DNA from: Allotamlana fucoidanivorans
Lineage (GTDB): Bacteria > Bacteroidota > Bacteroidia > Flavobacteriales > Flavobacteriaceae
Length of the DNA stretch: 64,000 nt
Direction of reading: 5' to 3'
NCBI RefSeq assembly: GCF_006265225.1
Contig: NZ_VDCS01000001.1
Location: 186,001 to 250,000 of the forward strand
Both the position numbers and the translations under genes were made by a program. Within the stretch, counting starts at the first letter, position 1; every line of letters starts with the position of its first letter. Shown one piece after another: positions 53,307 through 62,780 of this stretch. The notes under the pieces were generated by a model. The model searched no databases. It was given only the letters and a program-made list of their open reading frames with translations, and had not been told where the DNA came from.

Positions 53307-53846
53307 ATGAAAGTGTTGAAAGAGTTTACAATTCCATTTGTAGGTTTAAAAATAGGCAAACATCTTTTTGAGTACAAGGTTGAACGAGCGTTCTTTGAAT
53401 ATTTTGAGTATGAAGATTTTAACGATGTAAGTCTTGATGTTTCTGTTGTTTTAGAAAAGAAAACAACGTTACTTGAACTACATTTTAAAATTTCTGGATG
53501 GGTTAATGTCTATTGCGATTTAACCAATGAACCTTACAACCAAACTATAGAAAATGAGTTTGATTTGGTTGTTAAGTTTGGTGAAGAGTATAATGATGAA
53601 TATGATGATATTTTAATCGTGCCACATGGTACTTACGAAATTAATATTCAGCAATATATCTATGAGTTGTCTATATTGGCTGTTCCTGCCAAAAGGGTGC
53701 ATCCTGGAGTTGAAGATGGAACGTTAGATTCTGAAATACTTAAAAAATTAGAAGAGTTAAGTCCAAAAGTAGAGGAAAACAAAAACAAAGAAGAGGATAC
53801 AGATCCTCGTTGGGATACATTAAAGAAATTATTAACGGATAAATAA
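53307..53846 (+). CDS. DUF177/YceD-family protein
   Basis: The 179-residue protein has the conserved C-x2-T-N-E/L-P-Y core (YCDLTNEPYNQ near 72), a D-D-x-I-L-x-V-P segment and the ILAVPAKRVHPG block near 136. YceD/DUF177 proteins are encoded in front of L32 in most bacteria and are thought to act in 23S rRNA maturation. It is eight bases upstream of rpmF. The ATG at 53307 is chosen over a TTG 11 codons earlier. Confidence 0.9.
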   Translation: MKVLKEFTIPFVGLKIGKHLFEYKVERAFFEYFEYEDFNDVSLDVSVVLEKKTTLLELHFKISGWVNVYCDLTNEPYNQTIENEFDLVVKFGEEYNDEYDDILIVPHGTYEINIQQYIYELSILAVPAKRVHPGVEDGTLDSEILKKLEELSPKVEENKNKEEDTDPRWDTLKKLLTDK

Positions 53847-53855
53847 ACATATAAA

Positions 53856-54059
53856 ATGGCACATCCAAAGAGAAAAATCTCTAAAACAAGAAGAGATAAG
53901 AGAAGAACACATTATAAAGCAACTGCGCCACAGATTGCAACTTGTCCTACTACAGGTGAGGCTCATTTATATCATAGAGCGCACTGGCACGAAGGAAAAT
54001 TATATTACAGAGGTCAAGTATTAATTGACAACTCTGAAGAAATAGAAAATGTTGCATAA
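53856..54059 (+). CDS. rpmF: 50S ribosomal protein L32
   Basis: The 67-residue protein begins [21 protein letters not shown], here named by its basic N-terminal motif, which matches L32. No zinc-binding cysteine pairs are seen, so it is the C- form. It is cotranscribed with DUF177 and ends at a strong terminator. Confidence 0.97.
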   Translation: MAHPKRKISKTRRDKRRTHYKATAPQIATCPTTGEAHLYHRAHWHEGKLYYRGQVLIDNSEEIENVA

Positions 54060-54080
54060 CTAACTATGCATGCATAAGTT

Positions 54081-54108
54081 AAAACGCTCATTTATGAGCG
54101 TTTTTTTT
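54081..54108 (+). terminator. Terminator after rpmF
   Basis: AAACGCTCAT pairs with ATGAGCGTTT, followed by a T8 run. It separates rpmF from fabH. Confidence 0.85.
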
Positions 54109-54158
54109 ATGAAATACTTTTTCTGAAGGACAAAAACTAGTAATTTGCATATTATTAC

Positions 54159-54230
54159 GTCAAAATTTAGTAGTTTTCGCCAAATTTTGAACAATTTTGT
54201 CCAAATTTTAATGATTTTTTGGTCAAATTA
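54159..54230 (+). repeat. Phased CAAATTT direct repeats before fabH
   Basis: CAAAATTT at 54161, CAAATTTT at 54181 and 54202, and CAAATTAA at 54223 recur with spacings of 20, 21 and 21 bases. They lie on one face of the helix just upstream of fabH. They could bind a fatty-acid regulator or bend DNA. Confidence 0.5.
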
Positions 54231-54241
54231 ACTCTAAAGTT

Positions 54242-55237
54242 ATGAGTAAAATTTCAGCAGCAATAACAGCTGTCGGTGCTTATGTGCCAGAATATGTATT
54301 AACCAATCAAATTCTTGAAACGATGGTTGATACAAACGATGAGTGGATTACCACAAGAACAGGTATAAAAGAGCGTCGTATACTAAAAGATGAAGGAAAA
54401 GGAACATCTTTTCTTGCCATTCAGGCCGCTCAAGATTTAATCAATAAAAAAGGTTTAGACCCTAAAGATATTGAATTGGTAATTGTGGCCACAGCTACAC
54501 CAGATATGAAAGCTGCATCTACGGCTTCATACACCGCTTTGAAAATAGGAGCAACCAACGCGTTTTCTTTTGATATGGATGCGGCATGTTCAAGTTTTTT
54601 ATATGGTATGTCGGTTGCTGCCAGTTATATAGAATCAGGACGTTATAAAAATGTATTATTGATTGGCGCTGATAAAATGTCTTCCATCATAAATTATAAA
54701 GATAGAGCCACATGTATCATCTTTGGTGATGGTGCGGGTGCCGTACTTTTTGAACCAACTGAAGAAAATTTAGGGCTTCAAGATGAGTATTTAAGAAGTG
54801 ATGGTTCTGGTAGAGATTTTTTACAAGCTACCTACGGCGGATCTTCGCATGCCATCACACATGATGTTTTAGATAACGGCGGTCATTATGCGTTTCAAGA
54901 AGGCCGAACCGTATTCAAAAATGCAGTGTTTAACATGGCTGATGCTACGGTAAAAATCTTAGAACGAAATAATCTAACTAAAGATGATGTAGATTGGCTT
55001 GCGGCGCATCAAGCAAATAAACGTATTATAGATGCTACGGCACAACGTATAGATTTAGAAGAAGATAAGGTTATGGTTAATATTCACAAATATGGGAATA
55101 CTACATCGGCTACCTTACCGTTATTATTGAATGATTATGAATCCCAACTAAAAAAAGGAGATAATATTATATTTGCTGCTTTTGGAGGTGGATTTAACTG
55201 GGGGGCTATTTATTTAAAATGGGCCTATAATTCTTAA
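54242..55237 (+). CDS. fabH: 3-oxoacyl-ACP synthase III (FabH)
   Basis: The 331-residue thiolase-fold enzyme starts fatty-acid synthesis from acetyl- or branched acyl-CoA and malonyl-ACP. The active Cys is in DMDAACSSFLYG near residue 113, the His in AAHQANKRI near 255, and the Asn in HKYGNTTSA near 285. Full length. In a cluster with accB and accC, it has its own promoter region after the rpmF terminator. Confidence 0.95.
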   Translation: MSKISAAITAVGAYVPEYVLTNQILETMVDTNDEWITTRTGIKERRILKDEGKGTSFLAIQAAQDLINKKGLDPKDIELVIVATATPDMKAASTASYTALKIGATNAFSFDMDAACSSFLYGMSVAASYIESGRYKNVLLIGADKMSSIINYKDRATCIIFGDGAGAVLFEPTEENLGLQDEYLRSDGSGRDFLQATYGGSSHAITHDVLDNGGHYAFQEGRTVFKNAVFNMADATVKILERNNLTKDDVDWLAAHQANKRIIDATAQRIDLEEDKVMVNIHKYGNTTSATLPLLLNDYESQLKKGDNIIFAAFGGGFNWGAIYLKWAYNS

Positions 55238-55270
55238 CTAACCACTAACTAATTAATTAGTAATAAAATT

Positions 55271-55759
55271 ATGGATTTAAAAGAGATTCAAAACTTAATT
55301 AAGTTTGTTGCCAAATCTGGAGCAAGTGAGGTTAAATTAGAAATGGATGATGTAAAAATCACCATTAAAACAGGATCAGATTCTGAAACAACCATTGTTC
55401 ATCAAGTTCCTACACAGCAAATGGCACAACCTGTTGCTGCGCCAGCACCTATAGCTGAAGCACCTGTTCCTGCAGCGGCACCTGCGCCTGCTGCCCCAGC
55501 GACTTCTGACGATTCAAAATACATTACCATCAAATCGCCTATAATAGGTACATTCTACAGAAAACCATCACCAGATAAACCATTATTTGTTGAGGTTGGT
55601 CAAACCATTGCTGAAGGAGATGTGCTTTGTATTATTGAAGCCATGAAGCTTTTTAATGAAATAGAATCTGAAGTTTCTGGAAAAATTGTTAAGATTTTAG
55701 TTGATGATTCATCTCCTGTTGAATTTGATCAGCCACTATTCTTAGTTGACCCATCTTAA
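55271..55759 (+). CDS. accB: Biotin carboxyl carrier protein AccB
   Basis: The 162-residue protein has an N-terminal helical docking segment, an Ala/Pro-rich linker (about residues 55-80) and a biotinyl domain with EAMKLFN near residue 125, whose Lys is biotinylated. It is a subunit of acetyl-CoA carboxylase. It lies between fabH and accC. Confidence 0.96.
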   Translation: MDLKEIQNLIKFVAKSGASEVKLEMDDVKITIKTGSDSETTIVHQVPTQQMAQPVAAPAPIAEAPVPAAAPAPAAPATSDDSKYITIKSPIIGTFYRKPSPDKPLFVEVGQTIAEGDVLCIIEAMKLFNEIESEVSGKIVKILVDDSSPVEFDQPLFLVDPS

Positions 55760-55850
55760 TTTTTAGATTATTAGATTTATCAACCATTAGAGTGTAACCG
55801 TTCTAATTACATGAATAATCCAATTGTCATTTTAATCTAAACCACTAAAG

Positions 55851-57203
55851 ATGTTTAAAAAAATATTAATAGCCAATAGAGGGGAAATAGCCTTACGTGT
55901 TATTAGAACCTGTAAAGAAATGGGCATAAAAACGGTAGCTGTATACTCTACAGTTGACGCAGAAAGTTTACATGTTAAATTTGCTGATGAAGCCGTTTGT
56001 ATAGGGCCAGCTCCAAGTAGTGAGTCTTATTTAAAAATGTCGAATATTATATCTGCTGCCGAAATTACCAATGCAGATGCCATCCATCCTGGATACGGAT
56101 TTTTATCTGAAAACGCCAAATTTTCTAAAATCTGTGAAGAGCACGGTATAAAATTTATCGGGGCATCTCCTGAAATGATTGATAGAATGGGAGATAAAGC
56201 CAATGCTAAAGCAACTATGAAAGCGGCTGGCGTACCATGTGTGCCTGGAAGTGACGGTGTGATAGAAGATTTTGAAGCCTGTAAAAAGATAGCTGAAGAA
56301 ACAGGCTATCCTGTGATGCTAAAAGCGTCTGCTGGTGGAGGAGGAAAAGGTATGCGTGCCGTTTGGAAACCAGAAGATTTGCAAGCCGCTTGGGAATCAG
56401 CTAGAACAGAATCAAAAGCTGCTTTTGGTAATGACGATATGTATATGGAGAAACTTATTGAAGAACCTAGACATATTGAAATTCAAATTGTAGGGGATTC
56501 TACAGGAAAAGCTTGTCACCTATCAGAGCGTGATTGTTCTGTGCAACGTCGTCATCAAAAGCTTACTGAAGAGGTACCATCGCCGTTTATGACGAATGCC
56601 TTACGAAAAAAAATGGGTGAAGCTGCTGTAAAAGCTGCCGAGTATATTAAGTATGAAGGTGCGGGAACTATTGAGTTTTTAGTTGATAAACACAGAAACT
56701 TCTACTTTATGGAAATGAATACACGTATTCAGGTAGAGCACCCAATTACTGAGCAAGTTATCGATTTCGATTTGATTAGAGAGCAAATTCTTGTGGCTGC
56801 TGGCGTGCCAATTTCGGGTAAAAATTACACACCAAAATTACACTCTATAGAATGTAGAATTAATGCAGAAGATCCTTTTAATGGGTTCAGACCATCACCA
56901 GGCGTTATTACCACCTTACATGCTCCAGGAGGCCACGGTGTACGTTTAGATACACATGTATATGCTGGGTATGCTATTCCTCCAAATTATGACTCTATGA
57001 TTGCTAAGTTAATCACCACGGCGCAAACCAGAGAAGAAGCTATTAATAAAATGAAGCGCGCGTTAGATGAGTTCGTTATTGAGGGTATAAAAACAACCAT
57101 TCCGTTCCATAGACAACTTATGGATCATCCAGATTATTTAGCTGGTAACTATACCACAAAATTTATGGAAGATTTTGTTATGGAAAAGCAAGTTGAAGAA
57201 TAA
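55851..57203 (+). CDS. accC: Biotin carboxylase AccC
   Basis: The 450-residue ATP-grasp enzyme carboxylates biotin on AccB. Motifs include the opening [28 protein letters not shown] near residue 160 (ATP loop), and [11 protein letters not shown] near 288 with the catalytic residues. Full length. A strong terminator follows. Confidence 0.97.
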   Translation: MFKKILIANRGEIALRVIRTCKEMGIKTVAVYSTVDAESLHVKFADEAVCIGPAPSSESYLKMSNIISAAEITNADAIHPGYGFLSENAKFSKICEEHGIKFIGASPEMIDRMGDKANAKATMKAAGVPCVPGSDGVIEDFEACKKIAEETGYPVMLKASAGGGGKGMRAVWKPEDLQAAWESARTESKAAFGNDDMYMEKLIEEPRHIEIQIVGDSTGKACHLSERDCSVQRRHQKLTEEVPSPFMTNALRKKMGEAAVKAAEYIKYEGAGTIEFLVDKHRNFYFMEMNTRIQVEHPITEQVIDFDLIREQILVAAGVPISGKNYTPKLHSIECRINAEDPFNGFRPSPGVITTLHAPGGHGVRLDTHVYAGYAIPPNYDSMIAKLITTAQTREEAINKMKRALDEFVIEGIKTTIPFHRQLMDHPDYLAGNYTTKFMEDFVMEKQVEE

Positions 57204-57210
57204 ACACATA

Positions 57211-57240
57211 AAACTCCGAAATTTAATTCGGAGTTTTTTT
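57211..57240 (+). terminator. Terminator after accC
   Basis: AAACTCCGAA pairs with TTCGGAGTTT around ATTTAA, then a T-run. Confidence 0.85.
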
Positions 57241-57257
57241 ATGGTGTTACTTTTGCA

Positions 57258-57336
57258 GAAAAGCAAAAGTCAGGCTATCCGCTATATCTTTTTCTCGTGC
57301 CTTAAAAAAGGATGCCGCTTCTATCCTTAACACAAC
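57258..57336 (-). repeat. REP-like intergenic element (copy 4)
   Basis: Read on the minus strand: GTTAAGGATAGAAGCGGCAT, CCTTTTTTAAGG, then AAAGATATAGCGGATAGCCTG. It shares its block order with 2160-2256 and 34366-34436. It lies after the accC terminator and before the FAD oxidoreductase gene. Confidence 0.55.
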
Positions 57337-57368
57337 TTTTGTGTATTAGAAAACCTTAAATTAGCAAC

Positions 57369-58484
57369 ATGAAGCTATCCTATTGGGACATTAAATCGTG
57401 GTTAAGCCATATAGATTTTTGTATTGTTGGTAGTGGCATTGTAGGTTTAAGCTGTGCATTACAACTTAAATTACGCTACCCGAAATCAAAAATTTTAGTG
57501 TTAGAAAAAGGCATTCTGCCTCAAGGTGCTAGTACAAAAAATGCTGGATTTGCTTGCTTTGGTAGTTTAAGTGAACTATTAAATGACTTAAAATCGCATT
57601 CAGAAGATGAGGTTATCAAACTTGTAACCCAAAGGGTTGAGGGGTTAACTATATTAAGGAAAACCTTGGGCGATACAGCTATACGGTATCAACAATTTGG
57701 TGGTTATGAGTTATTTGCCAAAACCTCTCCAGAATTGTATGAAACGTGTTTATCAAAAAAAGAAGAAATAAATATATTACTAAAACCTGTTTTTAAAGAT
57801 AATGTGTTTAGTGTAAAATCTAATATTTTCAAGTTTCAAAATATTCAAGAACATAATATTTTTAACCCGTTTGAAGGACAAATTGATACGGGGTGCATGA
57901 TGGAGGCTTTGCTGCATAAAGTGCAAGTAATGGGTGTAAAAATTCTAAATAGCATTGAAGTGAAAGCGTTTTCAGAAGACCAGAACGCTGTTCATATTGA
58001 AACGAATTTATGCACGCTATCTGCTTCAAAATTACTCATTGCAACAAACGGATTTACCTCCCAATTAATACAAGAGAAGGTTAAACCAGCAAGAGCTCAA
58101 GTGTTGATTACTACACAAATTCCTAATCTAAACATAAAAGGAAGCTTTCATTTAGATGAAGGGTATTATTATTTTAGAAATATTGACAATAGAATACTTC
58201 TTGGCGGCGGCCGAAACCTCGACTTTAAAGGGGAAGAAACCTTTAATTTTGGTGAAACAGAGTTAATTCAAAGCCAATTAGAACACCTGTTAAAAACGGT
58301 AATATTACCAACTCGTCCTTTTGAAATTGAACAACGGTGGAGTGGCATTATGGGATTAGGCTCTCAAAAAAGACCTATTGTTAAACCTTTAGGCAATCGT
58401 GTATATTGTGGGGTGCGTTTGGGAGGTATGGGTGTTGCTATTGGTGGTTTAATAGGAGCAGATTTAGCTAATCTTATTACATGA
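57369..58484 (+). CDS. FAD-dependent oxidoreductase (DAO family)
   Basis: The 371-residue flavoenzyme has the dinucleotide fold motif DFCIVGSGIVGLSCALQL at residues 16-33 and a second E-K-G (LVLEKG) that holds the ribose. The C-terminal RLGGMGVAIGGLIGADLA is typical of the DAO family of amino-acid or glycine oxidases. Substrate unknown. It abuts mtgA (ATG at 58485). Confidence 0.88.
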   Translation: MKLSYWDIKSWLSHIDFCIVGSGIVGLSCALQLKLRYPKSKILVLEKGILPQGASTKNAGFACFGSLSELLNDLKSHSEDEVIKLVTQRVEGLTILRKTLGDTAIRYQQFGGYELFAKTSPELYETCLSKKEEINILLKPVFKDNVFSVKSNIFKFQNIQEHNIFNPFEGQIDTGCMMEALLHKVQVMGVKILNSIEVKAFSEDQNAVHIETNLCTLSASKLLIATNGFTSQLIQEKVKPARAQVLITTQIPNLNIKGSFHLDEGYYYFRNIDNRILLGGGRNLDFKGEETFNFGETELIQSQLEHLLKTVILPTRPFEIEQRWSGIMGLGSQKRPIVKPLGNRVYCGVRLGGMGVAIGGLIGADLANLIT

Positions 58485-59177
58485 ATGATGAGAAGGATTT
58501 TTAGGTGCATTTTTAAAACATTATTATGGTTCGTGATATTGTCATTAAGCCTGGTTCTCATTTTTAAGTGGGTTCCTGTCCCAATAACGCCACTTATGGT
58601 AATGCGATACTTAGAAACCAACAGTCAAAAAAGTATATATCATGATTGGGTGGCTATTGAAGACATTTCAAAAGATCTTCAATTAGCTGTAATTTGTAGT
58701 GAAGATCAAAATTTTTTAGAGCATAAAGGATTTGATTTTGCAGCGATAAAAAAAGCATTTGATTATAATAAAAAAGGTAAGCGATTAAAAGGAGCCAGTA
58801 CCATAAGTCAACAAACAGCAAAAAACGTGTTTTTATGGCCACAACGTAGTTGGCTAAGAAAAGGTCTTGAAGTGTATTTTACATTTTTAATTGAACTGTG
58901 TTGGACTAAAGAACGTATTATGGAGGTTTATTTGAATAGTGTAGAGATGGGAAATTATGTTTACGGAGCAGAAGCGGCTTCAAAATTTTGGTTTAAAAAG
59001 TCAGTTAAAAAACTCACAAAATATGAAGCCGCAGCCATAGCAGCTATTCTACCAAATCCTAGAGTTTATAAAGCTAATCCTGCTTCAGAATATATTCAGT
59101 CAAGAAAACAATGGATTGTAAGGCAAATGAGGTATTTTGGACCTCTAGAATACCGTGTGAAACATGACGAACAATAA
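58485..59177 (+). CDS. mtgA: Monofunctional peptidoglycan glycosyltransferase MtgA
   Basis: The 230-residue GT51 enzyme polymerises lipid II glycan strands. It has one N-terminal membrane helix (about 8-28), the first GT51 motif SEDQNFLEHKGFD near 70 with the catalytic Glu, and the second KGASTISQQTAKNVFL near 103. Lacks a transpeptidase domain, as expected for MtgA. Tightly joined to both neighbours; it overlaps the next gene by 14 bases. Confidence 0.95.
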   Translation: MMRRIFRCIFKTLLWFVILSLSLVLIFKWVPVPITPLMVMRYLETNSQKSIYHDWVAIEDISKDLQLAVICSEDQNFLEHKGFDFAAIKKAFDYNKKGKRLKGASTISQQTAKNVFLWPQRSWLRKGLEVYFTFLIELCWTKERIMEVYLNSVEMGNYVYGAEAASKFWFKKSVKKLTKYEAAAIAAILPNPRVYKANPASEYIQSRKQWIVRQMRYFGPLEYRVKHDEQ

Positions 59178-59628
59178 TTTAAAGCTCAAGCAAGAGTTGT
59201 ATCGGTTCTGTTGTAAGTTTGTTGAAGATAGGCGTCTGGCTATTCAACATACTATTCAAGACCTTCAAGAGGCATTAAATTCTGAAACTAAGAGCACAGC
59301 TGGAGATAAACATGAAACAGGACGTGCTATGCTACAATTAGAACGAGAAAAGGTTGGCCATCAATTAGCCGAAATAAAGAAGTTAAATAGCGTACTTGCA
59401 AAAGTTAATACAACAAAAGCATGTAATACAGTGGTCTTAGGCGCGGTAGTATGTACAACACAAGCCAATTATTTTATAAGCATTAGTGCTGGAACCATTG
59501 CAATAGAGGGGCAAACATTTTATGCGATTTCTCCTTCCACACCTATAGCAAAACTGCTTATTTCAAAACAACTAGGGGATAGAATTGATTTTAGAAATCA
59601 TGCTTTTACCATAACGAATGTGTTTTAA
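59164..59628 (+). CDS. GreA/GreB-like protein
   Basis: The 154-residue protein has an N-terminal coiled-coil-like helix pair with TAGDKHETGRAMLQLE near residue 45 and a C-terminal beta domain with GAVVCTTQANYFISI near 92. This is the layout of Gre factors, but the tip acidic pair of GreA/B (D/E-x-x-E in the loop) is not clear here. Similar flavobacterial proteins are often annotated otherwise. The start overlaps mtgA by 14 bases. Confidence 0.65.
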   Translation: MTNNNLKLKQELYRFCCKFVEDRRLAIQHTIQDLQEALNSETKSTAGDKHETGRAMLQLEREKVGHQLAEIKKLNSVLAKVNTTKACNTVVLGAVVCTTQANYFISISAGTIAIEGQTFYAISPSTPIAKLLISKQLGDRIDFRNHAFTITNVF

Positions 59629-59737
59629 ATAGCCTGAAGGACGGTGTAGAACAGTATTAAGTATTAAGATTCAGAGTTTTTGTTGTGGTATTACCCGCAA
59701 CATATAAATAACAACGAATTTTAAAAAATTGTAAAAT

Positions 59738-59753
59738 TGGAATATATGTTCCA
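59738..59753. promoter_or_regulatory. Operator palindrome at the tetR promoter
   Basis: TGGAATATATGTTCCA, arms TGGAA/TTCCA. It lies between a TTG (59737-59739) and the TATATTTG box at 59762-59769, so bound repressor would block the promoter. Confidence 0.6.
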
Positions 59754-59761
59754 GAATTTTA

Positions 59762-59769
59762 TATATTTG
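59762..59769 (+). promoter_or_regulatory. -7 box of the tetR gene
   Basis: TATATTTG, only four bases before the GTG start at 59774. The mRNA is nearly leaderless. Confidence 0.5.
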
Positions 59770-59773
59770 TACA

Positions 59774-60325
59774 GTGAACAAAAAACAAAGAATATTATCT
59801 TCGGCTCTTAAAATTCTTGCAGAGCAAGGTCTACATAACACACCTATGTCTGCTATTGGAAAGGCAGCGACAACAGGAATGGGGACTATTTATAACTACT
59901 TCCCTAATAAAGAGGCTTTGATTAATGAAATTTATACAGATATAAAAAAGCAAGAAAGTTTACTCTTTGAAAATTTTGATTCCAATAAACCAATCAAAAC
60001 ACAATTTGAAAACTATTTTACTATTGCTGTTACATTTTTCATTGATAATTCCTATTATTTTGCGTTTATGGAGCAAATGCAAGCTTCTCCAATTATAACG
60101 GAAAATAGCAAGGAAGAAGGTAGGAAAGCCATAACTCCTATTTTTGAACTTTTAATGCTAGGAAAACAACAACGTATTATTAAAAACATTGACATTGAAG
60201 AAATTTTGATGTTTATAGGGGGTGCCATTTTATCCTATTTAAGATGGTATTATAATCAAACAGAGAAGAATCAAACCTCACTTGAAAATCAAGTGATAAT
60301 GGTTTGGGACGCTATCAAAGAATAA
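59774..60325 (+). CDS. TetR-family transcriptional regulator
   Basis: The 183-residue regulator has the TetR helix-turn-helix in ILAEQGLHNTPMSAIGKAATTGMGTIYNYFPNKEALI, summarised as the GMGTIYNYFPNKEAL segment near residue 35. The C-terminal ligand domain is variable. It starts at GTG. It precedes SDR and DoxX genes and has palindromes before itself and before the SDR gene, so it likely represses the three-gene operon. Confidence 0.92.
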   Translation: MNKKQRILSSALKILAEQGLHNTPMSAIGKAATTGMGTIYNYFPNKEALINEIYTDIKKQESLLFENFDSNKPIKTQFENYFTIAVTFFIDNSYYFAFMEQMQASPIITENSKEEGRKAITPIFELLMLGKQQRIIKNIDIEEILMFIGGAILSYLRWYYNQTEKNQTSLENQVIMVWDAIKE

Positions 60326-60344
60326 AAAATTTAGAAAAAAATTG

Positions 60345-60360
60345 GAATGAATATTCATTC
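60345..60360. promoter_or_regulatory. Second operator palindrome before the SDR gene
   Basis: GAATGAATATTCATTC is a perfect 16-base palindrome, 14 bases before the SDR start. TetR-type repressors commonly bind such sites. Confidence 0.6.
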
Positions 60361-60374
60361 TATAAATAGCAATT

Positions 60375-61235
60375 ATGAAAAAAAACGTATTAATTACAGG
60401 AACGTCAACAGGAGTAGGATTTGAAATGGCTATTCTATTCGCAAAAAATAACTATAAGGTCTATGCAACAATGCGTAATCTTAAAAAGTCTGACAAGTTA
60501 AAACAGAAGATTAAGGAAGAAAAGCTTAATATTGAGATACTTCCCTTGGACGTAACTAAAGTGGATTCCATTGAATTAGCTGTAAAAACTCTTATAGAAA
60601 AAGATGGAAAAATAGATATACTAGTCAACAACGCCGGAGCTGGTTTTGCTAAGACTACTGAACACGCTTCCGAAGAAGAGATTAGATGGGTTACTGACGT
60701 AAATTATCACGGTGTAGTTTTTTGTACACAAGCGGTACTACCTTATATGAGAAAACAAAAATCTGGTCAAATAATCAGTATAACTTCTGTTGGCGGTTTA
60801 GTAGGACAACCTTTTAACGAATTATATTGCGGTGCTAAATTTGCTGTAGAAGGGTTTATGGAAGGGCTTGCTACCTATGTTAGTGATGCCTTCTCTATCA
60901 AAATTACTTGCATTGAACCAGGAGGAATAGCTACAGAATTTATGACTTCCGCTATTGAAAAAACATCTTTTGAAGGACAATTTGCAGCAGGAGAATACTT
61001 ACCAATATTTGAAAGATATATGGCAGGAAACCAGAAAAGGGCAAATGAAAGTAAAGAGCAAGTGTATCAAACAGGAATAGAAGTGGCAGAAGTTGCTTTA
61101 GGTATTGCTCAAAACGAAAATCCACCCTTAAGAATTCGAACTTCACAATGGGCTGAAGATTTTTGTGCGTTAAAAACAAAAGCTGATCGAGATGGTCGTA
61201 AAATAGTGAAACAATTACAAGATAGTTTCTTATAA
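60375..61235 (+). CDS. SDR-family oxidoreductase
   Basis: The 286-residue enzyme has the Rossmann motif TGTSTGVGFEMA (residues 8-19), NNAGAGFA near 87 and the catalytic S-Y-x3-K arrangement, here S138-x...-YCGAKFAVEGF near 151. NAD(P)H-dependent; substrate unknown. It follows the TetR gene and precedes DoxX by one base. Confidence 0.9.
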   Translation: MKKNVLITGTSTGVGFEMAILFAKNNYKVYATMRNLKKSDKLKQKIKEEKLNIEILPLDVTKVDSIELAVKTLIEKDGKIDILVNNAGAGFAKTTEHASEEEIRWVTDVNYHGVVFCTQAVLPYMRKQKSGQIISITSVGGLVGQPFNELYCGAKFAVEGFMEGLATYVSDAFSIKITCIEPGGIATEFMTSAIEKTSFEGQFAAGEYLPIFERYMAGNQKRANESKEQVYQTGIEVAEVALGIAQNENPPLRIRTSQWAEDFCALKTKADRDGRKIVKQLQDSFL

Positions 61236-61236
61236 T

Positions 61237-61590
61237 ATGAAAGTAATATATTGGTCTTCAACAGCAATAATATCAGCTTTCCTCTTCTTAAGCTCATATA
61301 GCTATCTATTAAGCAAAAGTACAATTCAAGGAATTAGAGCTTTAGGTTTTCCCGACTTTTTTAGGGTAGAACTTGCTGTTTTAAAATTGATAGCAGCAAT
61401 AGTATTACTAATCCCGTTAGCTTCTTTACAACTAAAAGAATGGGCTTATGCTGGTGTAGGGTTATTTTTTATAACAGCCTTAATTGCACATATCAAACAT
61501 AAGGATTCCATTTTTATTACGCTTTTACTTCTTGCGCTTATGGGAATTCTAATAGTATCCAACATATATATGAACAAGTTTTTGAAATAA
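61237..61590 (+). CDS. DoxX-like membrane protein
   Basis: The 117-residue protein has four predicted helices (about 5-23, 47-65, 69-87, 92-112) and the motif GFPDFFRVELAVLKLIAA near residue 36, as in DoxX/DoxD-like proteins. It may act with the oxidoreductase in an electron-transfer or detoxification step. It is the last gene of the TetR operon. Confidence 0.85.
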   Translation: MKVIYWSSTAIISAFLFLSSYSYLLSKSTIQGIRALGFPDFFRVELAVLKLIAAIVLLIPLASLQLKEWAYAGVGLFFITALIAHIKHKDSIFITLLLLALMGILIVSNIYMNKFLK

Positions 61591-61793
61591 GTATTATAGG
61601 TAACTTGGTCTATGAAAAATGGCAAAGGAAAGCACCAATCATAAAAGGTTTTGCTTTTTTTACTCCTTGTGTTGATAATTGTGTTTTAATAAAATAGAAA
61701 TTATAAAAGAGCAACATATTTTGGGATAATTTCGGACTAGATGAAATCATTGTAGCCTATCTATCCGTTCAAATAAAACAGGTTAAAAACGAT

Positions 61794-62708
61794 TTACTCT
61801 TTTATTTCTAAAAACACGTCTGATGCAATTTTAAGGGGAGCATGACTTTGAAAGAAAATAGTGTCTTGATTTAACAGAGCTTCAACAAGATAGTATGTTC
61901 CTTTAAAATAGCATTGTTTTACGGTTGCTTTTAAATGTGTAGTATCATTAATAACAATTAGCTGGTGGGCATAAACAATCGTGTTATTTATTATATTGAA
62001 CTCTCCAAAAAAAGAAGCAATTAGTGGTGTTTTTGGGTGTTTAAATAAAACGTTTGGTGTGTTATGTGCCATGATGTTATGATCATGCAAAACCATCATA
62101 TTATCTGCAAAACCTAGTACATCTTCTTTATCGTGGGTGGCGACAATACAAGTAATGTTTTTTTCTTTTAAAAATTTAAAAACCTTTCGTCTTAAGCTTT
62201 GCTTTTTAAAATTGTCTATATGGCTAAAGGGTTCATCTAAAAGTAAAATTTCAGGTTGCTTGGCTAGAGCTCTAGCTAGGGCAACGCGCTGTTTTTGCCC
62301 ACCACTTAGTAATTTTACTTTGGTCTGAGCATAGTTTTCCAGTTCCACCACTTTAATAAGTTCTTGAGTACGTAAGGCCTTTTCTTCAGGAAAAAAATTA
62401 GACAAGAAGGTGCCTATATTTTCTTCCACAGTTGTGTATGGCATCAAATCAAATTCTTGAGCTACATATTTCATAAAGTCATATCCAATAACAAGATTGA
62501 ATTTAGGCCCTAAAATTTGAGAGTTATTCCAGTAAATCGCTCCTTGGTTTAAATCATATTCTCCATATAGGATTTTAAGTAAGGTACTTTTTCCAGATCC
62601 ACTTTCTCCAATAATAGCAAGGTGTTCCCCTTGTTTTACTTCGAAAGAAATATTGTTTAAAACGGCGTTTTTTGAATACGAAAAAGATATGTTTTTTACC
62701 TGTAGCAT
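61794..62708 (-). CDS. ABC transporter ATP-binding protein
   Basis: The 304-residue ATPase has Walker A GESGSGKST (residues 34-42), signature LSGGQKQR near 135, and Walker B ILLLDEPFS near 155. An extra C-terminal region (about 220-304), partly TOBE-like, follows. No permease is adjacent in the window, so its partners are elsewhere or to the left of this gene on the opposite strand. Substrate unknown. Confidence 0.92.
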   Translation of the reverse strand: MLQVKNISFSYSKNAVLNNISFEVKQGEHLAIIGESGSGKSTLLKILYGEYDLNQGAIYWNNSQILGPKFNLVIGYDFMKYVAQEFDLMPYTTVEENIGTFLSNFFPEEKALRTQELIKVVELENYAQTKVKLLSGGQKQRVALARALAKQPEILLLDEPFSHIDNFKKQSLRRKVFKFLKEKNITCIVATHDKEDVLGFADNMMVLHDHNIMAHNTPNVLFKHPKTPLIASFFGEFNIINNTIVYAHQLIVINDTTHLKATVKQCYFKGTYYLVEALLNQDTIFFQSHAPLKIASDVFLEIKE

Positions 62709-62780
62709 GTGGGCTTAATATGGCTGATTAAAAAAAGCGCTACCAGCAAACGAGCGTTTTTATCCGTTTTGAATATCATA

